Below are positions 1 through 8,370 of a stretch of DNA of 64,000 bases, in pieces; the stretch's first letter is position 1; each line of letters opens with the position of its first letter. The stretch spans positions 1 to 64,000 of the forward strand of contig CAVZXS010000002.1 of assembly GCA_963779325.1 (NCBI GenBank). The letters are read 5' to 3'. Source of the DNA: CAVZXS01 sp963779325. Lineage in GTDB: Bacteria; Bacteroidota; Bacteroidia; Chitinophagales; Chitinophagaceae. A program made the position numbers and the translations under genes. Below the pieces are notes generated by a model. That model was not told the origin of the DNA, did no database searches, and saw only the letters and a program-made list of their open reading frames with translations.

Positions 1-50
1 CCAATTGCCTGAAAAGCTTTTGGGCTTTTAAATTTATTAAAATTTATTTC

Positions 51-638
51 ATGCATATACGAATTGCTTCCGAAGATGATGCTGCAGGCATTCTCGCCAT
101 TTATGCTCCTTATATAACTAATACTTCTTTTACTTTCGAAACAGAAGTTCCGTCTGAAAATGAATTTAAAGAAAGAATAAAAAAATATTTACTCAAATAT
201 CCCTGGTTGGTTTGCGAGACAAACGGGCAAATAGCAGGCTATGCTTATGCATCGCAGTATCGTGAAAGAACAGCTTATCAGTGGAGTGCCGAATGCTCGG
301 TGTATATACATGATGATTTTCACCGGCGCGGCATAGCGCAGGCATTGTATTCTGTATTATTTGCAATTTTAAAAAAACAAGGGTTCATGAATGTATATGC
401 CGTTATTAATTTACCCAATGACAAAAGTGTCGCTTTGCATGAGCGTACGGGCTTTACTTATTTTGCTACCTATGAAAAAGTAGGTTACAAATTGGGCCAA
501 TGGAAAAATGTAGGTTGGTGGCGATTGCAGCTCAATGAATTTATAAACGAGCCGCCTGCTCCTGTTTCTTTTAATGCAATGGATAAAAGTTTTTTGAAGG
601 ATATATTTACGGAAGCTGAGGGGATGATTAGAAAATAA
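51..638 (+). CDS. GNAT N-acetyltransferase, phosphinothricin acetyltransferase-like
   Basis: This is a 195-residue cytosolic GNAT acyltransferase. Family members transfer an acetyl group from acetyl-CoA to a primary amine. The N-terminus (IRIASEDDAAGILAIYAPYI), the TSFTFETEVPS segment, and the acetyl-CoA pyrophosphate-binding loop HRRGIAQALY near residues 91-100 resemble the phosphinothricin/methionine-sulfoximine acetyltransferase (Pat) branch. GFTYFATYEKVGYKLGQW near residues 135-151 is the usual substrate-side C-terminal motif. About 35 extra residues follow the normal end of the family and are not recognised. The gene converges on the next one with only about 60 bases between them. The family call is firm; the real substrate cannot be read from sequence. 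Confidence 0.88.
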   Translation: MHIRIASEDDAAGILAIYAPYITNTSFTFETEVPSENEFKERIKKYLLKYPWLVCETNGQIAGYAYASQYRERTAYQWSAECSVYIHDDFHRRGIAQALYSVLFAILKKQGFMNVYAVINLPNDKSVALHERTGFTYFATYEKVGYKLGQWKNVGWWRLQLNEFINEPPAPVSFNAMDKSFLKDIFTEAEGMIRK

Positions 639-699
639 TAAACCCTTCGGCAATTTGAAAAATAAATGGTTATTTACTTTCAAAAAATCCGGTACAAAC

Positions 700-2406
700 T
701 CATTTGTTATTTATAATAACCGGAAAAGTTATTTGACGAGTTGCCTTGCTGATAATGACCAGCGCATACCCGTGCAAAGAAGGAAATACCCGATTCGTTA
801 CTGCTAAGTTCTCAGTATTTGTAAAAGACACCGCTTGCTTTGAAATCATCACCCCGGATGCATTAAAAATTTGTACATACCCTGAACTGTTTTTAAAATC
901 ATCGGGTAGATTGTACAGGTATAATTTTTCGCCCGTGAAAACCGCCCCGGTATTTGTCGCGTTTGTTTCTATTTTTTTGATTACAGTAATTTTTGAAAGT
1001 CGGAACGTTCCGTCTTTTTCAATAATTTTTAATCGGTAGTAAGCAACTTCCTTTTTGGTATCATCTGTCCATTCATAATTATTTGTCAATTGGTTTTTAG
1101 GAGTTACGCCGGCTGCTTTTTCAAAACTGGCGCCATCGTAGCTACGCTCTATTTCGTACAAATCAATTTCCGTTTCTTGCGTAGTTTGCCATTGAATTAT
1201 AGTTTGTTTTTGTCTTACAAATGCCGTAAAACTTAAAAGGGTTACGGGCAATGCGCCTGCCAATTCGTAACTGCCAATATCTATATTACTTTGTAATATT
1301 CTGTTGGTAAACGATGCAGGATGCAGGTACTCAAAAACAGGATTAAGATCAAGGCCATTGGCGGCAATACCGGGATTGGTACCGTTGTTTACCGCAATGG
1401 AACCCGTACTCACATGGTAATCGTATGCAGCAGCATTTACAAAACCAACTTGTGCAATATCACCGGCCACTTTATTAGTAAGCGAATCCAAAGAGGCTAC
1501 GGGGCCGGAATAGTTAATCACCGTACCCGGACCCGCAAAAACATTGTTATATACTTTTAAATAAGTGGCTCCTGCATTCGCCTGTAAAAAACTACCGGCA
1601 AATCGTTCATTTACCAAAGTATTGTTGATAAGATAAATTTCGTGAGGCGCGGCATTTGCTAAACCTTCCAATCCATAACCTATTATATTGCCATTTTGAG
1701 AATTGGAGCCCTGTTGAATTATATTGCCAATTAAAATGGACACGCCTCCGTTTGGTAAATCAATTTCCCTGCTTGCAATGCCGGCGGCTTCATTAGAAAG
1801 CCGGTTGTAAAAAATATAGTTTACCCGGGCTCTCGATTTCAATTCGTGCCCCACTTTAGCATGATGAAAATAGCTGAAACGAATAATAGCCGTATCAACA
1901 CTGCCTATGTAAATATTATGCGATTGACCATCGCCAAACCCATTAAAGCCAAATTCCGAATTGTCAATTAAAATGGTACCACCGTTATTATTGGTTAAAA
2001 TACCATTTTCATTATCATGAAAATAACAATTCTTAATACTCATACCCACTCCGTCTAACCGTATACCGGCTCCGTTTTGATCAGGAACCGAGGCTTCAGA
2101 AAATTCAATATTCTCCACAGTTATATTATTGCCTGCCAGCACCCAAATTCCTTTACCAATAGCATTGTTACCATTGGCACGTAAATGAGGTCTTCCGCCC
2201 ACACCTTTCAATAACAGATTACTTTTTGACCATACGCAAACATCACCTACGTAAATGGCCGCATCAATTTCAACTGTATCGCCTGTATTTACCAAGGGAG
2301 CCACCTGTCCGGGTCGGGTATATGTTCTGGCAGGACCCACCTGCCACACAAAAGCAAAAGAATAAAGAGGGAGAGAAAGTGCGCAAAGCAAAATCGCTTT
2401 TCTCAT
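700..2406 (-). CDS. Secreted right-handed beta-helix protein with C-terminal Fn3-like region
   Basis: A 568-residue exported protein with a clear signal peptide (MRKAILLCALSLPLYSFA). Residues of about 40-330 show the repeating Ile/Val-Asn-rich pattern of a parallel beta-helix, for example NNITVENIEFSEA, MSIKNCYFHDNENGI and TILIDNSEFGFNGFG. Pectate-lyase-like and polysaccharide-binding proteins carry this fold. It is followed by the linker LPVTLLSFTAF and a fibronectin-like region of about 80 residues (IIQWQTTQETEIDLYEIERS). The same linker and domain recur in the T9SS cargo at 39299-40384. The extreme C-terminus is beta-rich and may be a sorting tail, but the usual SPNP start of a type A tail is absent. 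Enzymatic activity cannot be assigned. Confidence 0.82.
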   Translation of the reverse strand: MRKAILLCALSLPLYSFAFVWQVGPARTYTRPGQVAPLVNTGDTVEIDAAIYVGDVCVWSKSNLLLKGVGGRPHLRANGNNAIGKGIWVLAGNNITVENIEFSEASVPDQNGAGIRLDGVGMSIKNCYFHDNENGILTNNNGGTILIDNSEFGFNGFGDGQSHNIYIGSVDTAIIRFSYFHHAKVGHELKSRARVNYIFYNRLSNEAAGIASREIDLPNGGVSILIGNIIQQGSNSQNGNIIGYGLEGLANAAPHEIYLINNTLVNERFAGSFLQANAGATYLKVYNNVFAGPGTVINYSGPVASLDSLTNKVAGDIAQVGFVNAAAYDYHVSTGSIAVNNGTNPGIAANGLDLNPVFEYLHPASFTNRILQSNIDIGSYELAGALPVTLLSFTAFVRQKQTIIQWQTTQETEIDLYEIERSYDGASFEKAAGVTPKNQLTNNYEWTDDTKKEVAYYRLKIIEKDGTFRLSKITVIKKIETNATNTGAVFTGEKLYLYNLPDDFKNSSGYVQIFNASGVMISKQAVSFTNTENLAVTNRVFPSLHGYALVIISKATRQITFPVIINNK

Positions 2407-2726
2407 ATTTGGATTTTATTATCATACGGCAAAAAGTAAGCCGGAAGCGGTTATACGCCGGTGGAAGCAGCTTTACTTTGTTGCTGAGTATTTCTATGGC
2501 TAAAACTTAAATTGAAGCGGTACGGGTGGTACATAATAAAGTTATTGGTTTTCCAAAAACAGTTTTATTAACTGTAAGTATTTTTTAATAACGAAGCAAG
2601 TAATCAGGAGTTGTATCCTTTTTTTTAGTTTTCCATAATTTACGAGACATTTGCCTGCTCGGTTATTTATAAATTATAGAAGTAAATAAATATTTTACTT
2701 AGCTCTATAATCTGCTTTTAATATCT
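2407..2726. other. Intergenic region without recognisable gene
   Basis: About 320 AT-rich bases lie between two minus-strand genes. I see no convincing reading frame, RNA gene, strong hairpin or consensus promoter. It presumably carries the upstream region of the beta-helix gene at its left end. Confidence 0.5.
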
Positions 2727-3974
2727 CTACACTACATTTTTATTTGCAAGCAAAGCAGTTTCTTTTCTTCCCGGGTACTGTTTCAGTGCCGCCTCAAGGC
2801 AATCCATCGCCGCGTCAATAGCTTTTAAATTTAATACGTAAGCAAGACGCACTTCATTTTTACCCAAACCCGGTGTGCTGTAAAACCCGGTGGCCGGCGC
2901 CAGCATTACCGTTTGTTTATTAAAAGAAAAATCTTCGAGCAGCCATTGACAAAATTTATCGCTGTCATCAACAGGTAATTGCGCCATGGCATAAAATGCG
3001 CCGCCCGGGTTAGGGCAAAAAACACCGTCCATCGCATTGAGACGCTTCACCAATAAATCTCTGCGGGCCATGTACTCGGCTTTGGGTGCATCAAAATAAT
3101 TATCAGGTAAGTCAATGGCGGCTTCGCCCATTATTTGTGCAAGACCCGGTGGCGATAAACGTGCCTGTGCAAATTTCATGGCGGCATTATACACTTCTTT
3201 GTTTTTTGTAACAAGAGCGCCTATCCTGGCACCGCAGGCGCTGTAGCGTTTGCTGATGGTATCCATTAAAACTACATGCTCATCCAATCCCTGCAGGTGC
3301 ATAGCGCTTACATATTCGCCGGTGCCGCGCCCGCCGTCAGGCGGATAGCAAAATTCGCGATACGCTTCATCACTGAATAAATATAAATTATGCTTGATGC
3401 AGATTTCCTTCACGGCTTCCATTTCGGCACGGCCGTATAAATAACCGGTGGGGTTATTAGGGCTGCAAATAATAATCGCTTTGGTTTTCTCCGTAATTAC
3501 TTTTTCAAAATCCTCAATAGGCGGTAAAGCAAAGCCCGTTTCAATGGTAGATTTAATGGGAACAACCTTTACGCCTGCAGCTACGGCAAATCCGTTGTAA
3601 TTAGCATAAAACGGTTCGGGAATTATTACTTCATCGCCCGGGTTGAGGCAGGTAAAAAAACCGAACATAATAGCTTCGCTGCCGCCGGTAGTTATCATTA
3701 TTTGTTCATGCGTTACATCAATACCCGCTTTTTTATAATACTGAACCAGTTTGCGACGGTAACTTTCATTGCCGGCGCTGTGGCTGTACTCCAATACTTT
3801 CAGATCAGTATGGCGCACCGCGTCTAAAATAGCCGGCGGCGTTTCTATATCCGGCTGACCGATATTTAAATGATATACTTTGATTCCTTTTTTCTTGGCC
3901 GCTTCGGCATAAGGAACCAACTTGCGAATAGGAGAGGGCGGCATTTGCCTGCCGCGTTGTGATATTGACAGCAT
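2727..3974 (-). CDS. PLP-dependent aminotransferase, class I/II
   Basis: A 415-residue fold-type I aminotransferase of the aspartate/aromatic aminotransferase group, expected to be cytosolic. Visible hallmarks are NIGQPDIETP near 37-46 at the substrate mouth, TTGGSEAI near 95-102 for phosphate binding, SPNNPTG at 171-177, SDEAY at 201-205 with the Asp that contacts the pyridine nitrogen, and the Schiff-base lysine K242 in TISKRYSACGARIG. Length and start agree with the family, and no alternative Met fits better. The amino donor cannot be decided from sequence. The gene stands alone, with AT-rich spacers on both sides. Confidence 0.92.
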   Translation of the reverse strand: MLSISQRGRQMPPSPIRKLVPYAEAAKKKGIKVYHLNIGQPDIETPPAILDAVRHTDLKVLEYSHSAGNESYRRKLVQYYKKAGIDVTHEQIMITTGGSEAIMFGFFTCLNPGDEVIIPEPFYANYNGFAVAAGVKVVPIKSTIETGFALPPIEDFEKVITEKTKAIIICSPNNPTGYLYGRAEMEAVKEICIKHNLYLFSDEAYREFCYPPDGGRGTGEYVSAMHLQGLDEHVVLMDTISKRYSACGARIGALVTKNKEVYNAAMKFAQARLSPPGLAQIMGEAAIDLPDNYFDAPKAEYMARRDLLVKRLNAMDGVFCPNPGGAFYAMAQLPVDDSDKFCQWLLEDFSFNKQTVMLAPATGFYSTPGLGKNEVRLAYVLNLKAIDAAMDCLEAALKQYPGRKETALLANKNVV

Positions 3975-4145
3975 ACAATAAAGATAAGTACGATTTGCGA
4001 AGTACTAACCGACTTTTGATGAAGAAAATAATTTTTTTAGAAATTCTGCGAATAATGTTTTATTTCTGCCTGTTTGCAGTTAAAAACTACCAATACAGTT
4101 AGCCTCTTTTTTATACAAAAGAAATTAAGAAACAATCTTAGAAAT

Positions 4146-4176
4146 TCTGTTTCTTAACTTTTCACCTATACATTTG
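4146..4176 (+). promoter_or_regulatory. Bacteroidota-type promoter for LD-carboxypeptidase
   Basis: TCTG at 4146-4149, a 19-base spacer and TACATTTG at 4169-4176 match the Bacteroidota sigma-ABfr consensus TTTG-N19-TAnnTTTG, except for one base in the -33 box. Transcription would start a few bases later, giving a leader of only about 13 bases before the ATG at 4197. Confidence 0.65.
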
Positions 4177-4196
4177 TTGTTAATAAGAAAGTGTAA

Positions 4197-5105
4197 ATGA
4201 TAAAAACGCCTCCCTACTTACAGCCCGGCCACACTATCGGCATTGTATGCCCTGCCGGTTATATGTCAGCTGAAAAAGCCCGAACCTGTGTCGAGACTTT
4301 GCAGCAATGGGGCTATAAAGTAAAATTGGGCAAAACCTTGGGCAGCGATTCCGCTACTTATTTTTCCGGCACCGATGAAGAGCGGCTGAATGATTTTCAG
4401 CAAATGATGGATGATGATGAAGTGCAGGCTGTACTGTGCGGCAGAGGCGGTTACGGCACGGGACGAATCATTGAGCAAATTAATTTCAAAAAATTTAAGA
4501 AGGATCCGAAATGGATTATCGGGTACAGTGATATTACCATTTTGCACTCGCATCTTTTTACCAATTATTATATTTCAAGCTTGCATGCGCCCATGGCCGC
4601 GGCTTTTAATGACAGCGGTTTTGAGAATGATTATGTTTTGTCTTTGAAAAATGCATTGGAAGGGAAAAAAATAAAATATCAATGCGCCCCGCACGACTTT
4701 AATAAAAAAGGAGAAGCTATCGGAGAATTAGTTGGCGGCAATCTTGCTTTATTAGCTCATTTGGTCGGTACTGATTCGGATATAAAAACAAGAGGAAAGA
4801 TTTTATTTATAGAAGATATCGGCGAGCAACTTTATAATATTGACAGGATGCTCTATCAATTAAAAAGAAGCGGTAAGTTGTCAAAATTAGCAGGGCTTAT
4901 TGTCGGCGGTTTTACCGATTGCAAAGATACCGACAGGCCTTTTGGTCAATCGGTACATGAAATTATTCGTGACGTCGTTAAGGAATATGATTATCCGGTT
5001 TGTTATGATTTCCCGGTAAGTCATTCCGCTGAAAATTATGCGCTGAAAATAGGAGCGGGTTATAAATTGAGAGTTGGTAAAACCAAGGTTAGTTTGGAAG
5101 AATGA
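4197..5105 (+). CDS. Muramoyltetrapeptide LD-carboxypeptidase (peptidase family S66)
   Basis: A 302-residue LD-carboxypeptidase that removes the terminal D-alanine from tetrapeptide stems during murein recycling. The family is cytosolic in Gram-negatives, and no signal peptide is visible here. The complete catalytic triad can be placed: the nucleophile Ser111 in WIIGYSDIT, Glu206 in LFIEDIGE, and His276 in FPVSHSAEN. The oxyanion region AVLCGRGGYGTGRI near 78-91 and the start PPYLQPGHTIGIVCPAG are also typical. Length is normal. It has its own promoter immediately upstream and converges on the frameshifted hydrolase gene with a gap of 6 bases. Confidence 0.94.
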   Translation: MIKTPPYLQPGHTIGIVCPAGYMSAEKARTCVETLQQWGYKVKLGKTLGSDSATYFSGTDEERLNDFQQMMDDDEVQAVLCGRGGYGTGRIIEQINFKKFKKDPKWIIGYSDITILHSHLFTNYYISSLHAPMAAAFNDSGFENDYVLSLKNALEGKKIKYQCAPHDFNKKGEAIGELVGGNLALLAHLVGTDSDIKTRGKILFIEDIGEQLYNIDRMLYQLKRSGKLSKLAGLIVGGFTDCKDTDRPFGQSVHEIIRDVVKEYDYPVCYDFPVSHSAENYALKIGAGYKLRVGKTKVSLEE

Positions 5106-5111
5106 GTTCTG

Positions 5112-5922
5112 TTAGTTTATTAAAAGCGAATCAAGCTTTTGAATAGTTTGTCTGAATGTAAATAAATCATTATGACTCCCTCCTTCAATTGTTATAAACT
5201 CATCCGCGGTTTTTAAATAAGGTTTTAATCTTTTTGCATTTCTGTACGGCACGGTCCAGTCATCAGTACCCTGGAAAATACTCACCGGTACTTTTATTTT
5301 TTGCAAATACTGCCAGGTAGGTATTTTATAATGTATCATCCGGTCTACAGGGTATATGGGTAAATAAGAACTGATTAAGGAAGGAAAACTGTAGTACGGC
5401 GTTTCCAGTATTAATTTTTTACAAGGCTTTACAGATGCCAATTGCGATGCGATACCCGTACCCATACTTTTGCCGTAAATAATTATACTGTCTGCTGAAA
5501 ATTTTTCTTTGGCGAATTGATATACCAGCGACGCCCATTCGTACAGTATTCGTTCATTAAAATTACCGGTGCTTTTTCCAAAACCCGGGTAGTCAATCAT
5601 CCATACTTCGTACCCGTGTTTGGTGAAATACGGTTGTATACTTGGCATACCACGATATGTTTTTTTTATTGCCGTGAAAATATAAAACTACACCGCGGGT
5701 TACTGTATCGGTGCCGTAAAACTGAATAATATTGAGATTGGATGCGGAGTCAACGGGTATATTAATCTCTTTGTATTTGCCCGGGAACTTGTATTGATGA
5801 GTACCCTTCAGCGATACGGGGTGAAACAGAATAAAATCCTGCAAAAAGTATAAGCCGATACCCAAGAGTAAATAAATGATTACTGTTATTTTAAGCAGGC
5901 GAAGGAGTTTGCTTTTTTTCAT
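5112..5922 (-). pseudogene. Alpha/beta hydrolase, membrane-anchored, single frameshift
   Basis: Two overlapping reading frames together encode one alpha/beta hydrolase. The first (5922 to about 5665) gives a membrane anchor (LLKITVIIYLLLGIGLYFLQ) and the oxyanion motif VLYFHGN. The second (about 5660 to 5112) gives DYPGFGKSTGN, the nucleophile elbow YGKSMGTG, the acid GTDDWTVP and the histidine region GGSHNDL. The break lies in a run of eight adenines in the coding strand (T's at 5660-5667). Removing one A gives FHGNKKTYRGMPSIQPYF, which matches the spacing of the intact paralogue at 7501-8289 exactly (24 residues between FHGN and DYxGFG). All catalytic residues survive. The cause may be a homopolymer read error, programmed slippage or a real mutation. 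Confidence 0.85.
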
Positions 5923-5983
5923 TTATAAAATTTGCCTTGGTAAAACTATAATAAAAGACGCAAGCTTAAAATTTATTTATACT

Positions 5984-6016
5984 AAAAAGGAGAAAGCTTT
6001 TTGCTTTCTCCTTTTT
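5984..6016 (-). terminator. Rho-independent terminator
   Basis: A perfect 14-bp stem (5984-5997 with 6003-6016) closes a five-base T loop. The stem ends in A5/T5, so it can work in both directions. It lies just downstream of the lipoprotein gene that ends at 6043. Confidence 0.85.
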
Positions 6017-6042
6017 CAATTTATCCTCTTCCGTGCTTCAAT

Positions 6043-7209
6043 TTAATAGCGGCTGTAAAAGTTTCTTATCCTGTGGTGAACATCATTGCCGATATCGTTT
6101 AAGATTTGTCTTATCACTTCGTCTTCACGCGGCGGATGACTTTCACGATTATTCAATTCGTTTTGATCCGCATCACTTAGTGCCCTTGCATCACCCGTGT
6201 AAGTTGAAAAAACAGTTTGCCATCTGTGGTGGCCGCGTATATTGTCGTTCCACAACCAACGTCCGTCCGCTGTTCTAATGTTTATCCTGTAGTTACCTTC
6301 CGATACCAGTGTTCTCCGCGTAGTAGTAATGGTAGCATGTACAGTGGCATATTCTTTTACTATCGAATCGGGTTTCACTATAATTTCTTTTACTACTACT
6401 CTTTTTGATACCTGTCTTGATGATGTTTGATCATATACCTGACCAAGGTTGAACCGGGTGAATCCCATATCCAATAAATGATCGGGCTGTATATCTCTGG
6501 TTCTTGCCTCATGCAGCGGGTACATTTTTACAAATGCGTTGCCCGTATTGTATTGCAGGGTTCTCGCTACATCATCCTCAAAATTCCGCATTTGATAATT
6601 AACCCGGCGGTAGCCCGCATTGTATCCGTAGTTATTGCCAAACCCAACTTGATCCGACGGTAAAATAACCACTCTTATTACGGCAGCATCGTATGCTTCA
6701 TCCATTTTATTCTTGATATCATTCGTCGGTCTGAATTTATGGGCCGCCTGAAATTCATAGAAAGCATTTTTAAAACTGTTGCGGTTGTTGTCATCCATAA
6801 GCCGAACACCTCTTTCCAATCTTACATCGGCTGCTTTTTCGGCATAGGTGCCCAGGTAAGATGAATAGTCGGCGGCATTTACAACAACTCTTGCTTCGGG
6901 TGAACGATTAATGCTTGTGTACATTTTTTGTAACGATGCGTATTCATTATGTATTCTTTCCCACTTCAGCTCATTATTACTTTGCGACAAACTGCTGATC
7001 GCATTTTCTTTTTCATTTACAGCATAGCGGTATGCATCCTGCAAAAGTGATTGCACCTGTGCGTCGTTGGGTTTTTTATTTAATTTCTTAACCGCCAGCT
7101 CTACTGCGCCGTCATAATCGCCTTTGTTGTAAAGTTTGTTGGCGGTTTTACAACTGTAAAAAGCAAATGCGGATAAAAGAAAAATAAGTATGTAAAATTG
7201 TTTTTTCAT
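6043..7209 (-). CDS. Uncharacterised lipoprotein with N-terminal TPR-like helices
   Basis: About 388 residues starting with a lipoprotein signal (MKKQFYILIFLLSAFAF, lipobox FYSC). An alternative start lies two codons upstream. LYNKGDYDGAVELAVKKLNK, followed by alternating helices to about residue 170, looks like tetratricopeptide-type repeats. The C-terminal half (VIRVVILPSDQVGFGNNYGY, then VKEIIVKPDSIVKEYATVHA and long beta-like stretches) is not recognised. It is probably an outer-membrane or periplasm-facing assembly or stress lipoprotein. It sits between two related hydrolase genes on the same strand and has a strong terminator behind it. Confidence 0.75.
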   Translation of the reverse strand: MKKQFYILIFLLSAFAFYSCKTANKLYNKGDYDGAVELAVKKLNKKPNDAQVQSLLQDAYRYAVNEKENAISSLSQSNNELKWERIHNEYASLQKMYTSINRSPEARVVVNAADYSSYLGTYAEKAADVRLERGVRLMDDNNRNSFKNAFYEFQAAHKFRPTNDIKNKMDEAYDAAVIRVVILPSDQVGFGNNYGYNAGYRRVNYQMRNFEDDVARTLQYNTGNAFVKMYPLHEARTRDIQPDHLLDMGFTRFNLGQVYDQTSSRQVSKRVVVKEIIVKPDSIVKEYATVHATITTTRRTLVSEGNYRINIRTADGRWLWNDNIRGHHRWQTVFSTYTGDARALSDADQNELNNRESHPPREDEVIRQILNDIGNDVHHRIRNFYSRY

Positions 7210-7500
7210 AAACACCTCCGTTTTGCTTTAATACGATCAAATAGTACACCATGTGACACAGCGGAAAGTGAATTAGATAATCATTAACAGATGTTAGCTT
7301 TTTTTCAGTATAATTTGTTAACGGAGTTATCCTGATCAGTATCGGATTTAAGTCAAGTTAAGCAGAAAGAATTTCGTCATCGGCCGTTCATTGCAAATTG
7401 TTTATTGTCTATTGCAAATTGACAGGTTATTCTTTCATCGGGCAGGCATTAATAAGTTTATTTAAAAACTCATAACGATTCCGATTAGAGGATAGAAAAA

Positions 7501-8289
7501 TTAATGTTTTAATATGTCGCGGATGAAATTATGGTATTCATCAAAATAAGGAAGATCATTGTGGTGTCCGCCGTGAATACTTATAAGCGTAATTTTTCGG
7601 GGGTTTACTTTTTGCAGGCGTTTACTGTGTTTAATGGGTATCAGCCAATCTTTGGTGCCGTGCAAAATATAAACGGGACACTTAACATCCTTGATCCATT
7701 TGTCGGTGCGTAAATGAAAACGTAATACTAACCGTACGGGCAGTATGGGCAAAAAACGTTCTACTACTTTTTTAAAACTGTAATAAGGCGCATCTAAAAT
7801 TAAATAGCGAGGATTGTTGTCGGCGGCTATTTTAGTGGCAAAACCGCTGCCCATACTTCGTCCGTAAATTATTAAATGATCTTCGGGGTAAGTGCTTTTT
7901 AATTTTTCATACACAAATTGCATATCGCCCAGCATATCCTTTTCGCTGCGCTTGCCGGTGCTTTTGCCAAAGCCGCGATAGTCAACCAATATCACATCAT
8001 AATCATATCGGTAAAAATCTTTGGCATATTTGGCCCACCCTTTTATACTGCGGGTGTTACCGTGAAAATAAAGAATAAGCCCCGCGGGGTTTTCACGGGA
8101 AAAATGAAGCCCGTTTATGCTAACACCGGGCGAAACATCAAAAAATAATTCTTTGAAAGGAGCGTCGTATTTAAATTGAAAATCCTGTTTTAATTTCTCC
8201 GGTTTAAAAATTAATTTTTCCTGTATAAAATATGCGATGATGGAAAGAGCGGCGATTCCAATAATAATATAGTAGACGATACCCGGCAA
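7501..8289 (-). CDS. Alpha/beta hydrolase, N-terminally membrane anchored
   Basis: A 262-residue serine hydrolase of the ABHD13/BEM46-like group. One transmembrane segment (about residues 4-22) anchors the catalytic domain. The oxyanion motif LYFHGN is at 73-78, the nucleophile Ser145 is in YGRSMGSG, the acid Asp214 in HGTKDWLIP, and the base is His242 or His243 in GGHHNDL. The substrate is unknown; relatives are (thio)esterases or lipases. The best start is TTG at 8289, since no ATG lies in frame nearby. The frameshifted paralogue at 5112-5922 shares the whole layout, so this is a local duplication separated by the lipoprotein gene. Confidence 0.86.
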   Translation of the reverse strand: MPGIVYYIIIGIAALSIIAYFIQEKLIFKPEKLKQDFQFKYDAPFKELFFDVSPGVSINGLHFSRENPAGLILYFHGNTRSIKGWAKYAKDFYRYDYDVILVDYRGFGKSTGKRSEKDMLGDMQFVYEKLKSTYPEDHLIIYGRSMGSGFATKIAADNNPRYLILDAPYYSFKKVVERFLPILPVRLVLRFHLRTDKWIKDVKCPVYILHGTKDWLIPIKHSKRLQKVNPRKITLISIHGGHHNDLPYFDEYHNFIRDILKH

Positions 8290-8370
8290 CTTTCGCAGTT
8301 TTTAGTTTTAAAGTTATCGGTTAAATTAGATACAACCTTTGAGAACGCCAAAACTTAAAACTTCCGGCTG

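Noticed and set aside
4019..4102. 27-codon frame MKKIIFLEILRIMFYFC...
   Set aside because: It looks like a small hydrophobic peptide, but there is no promoter in position, and AT-rich spacers produce such frames by chance.
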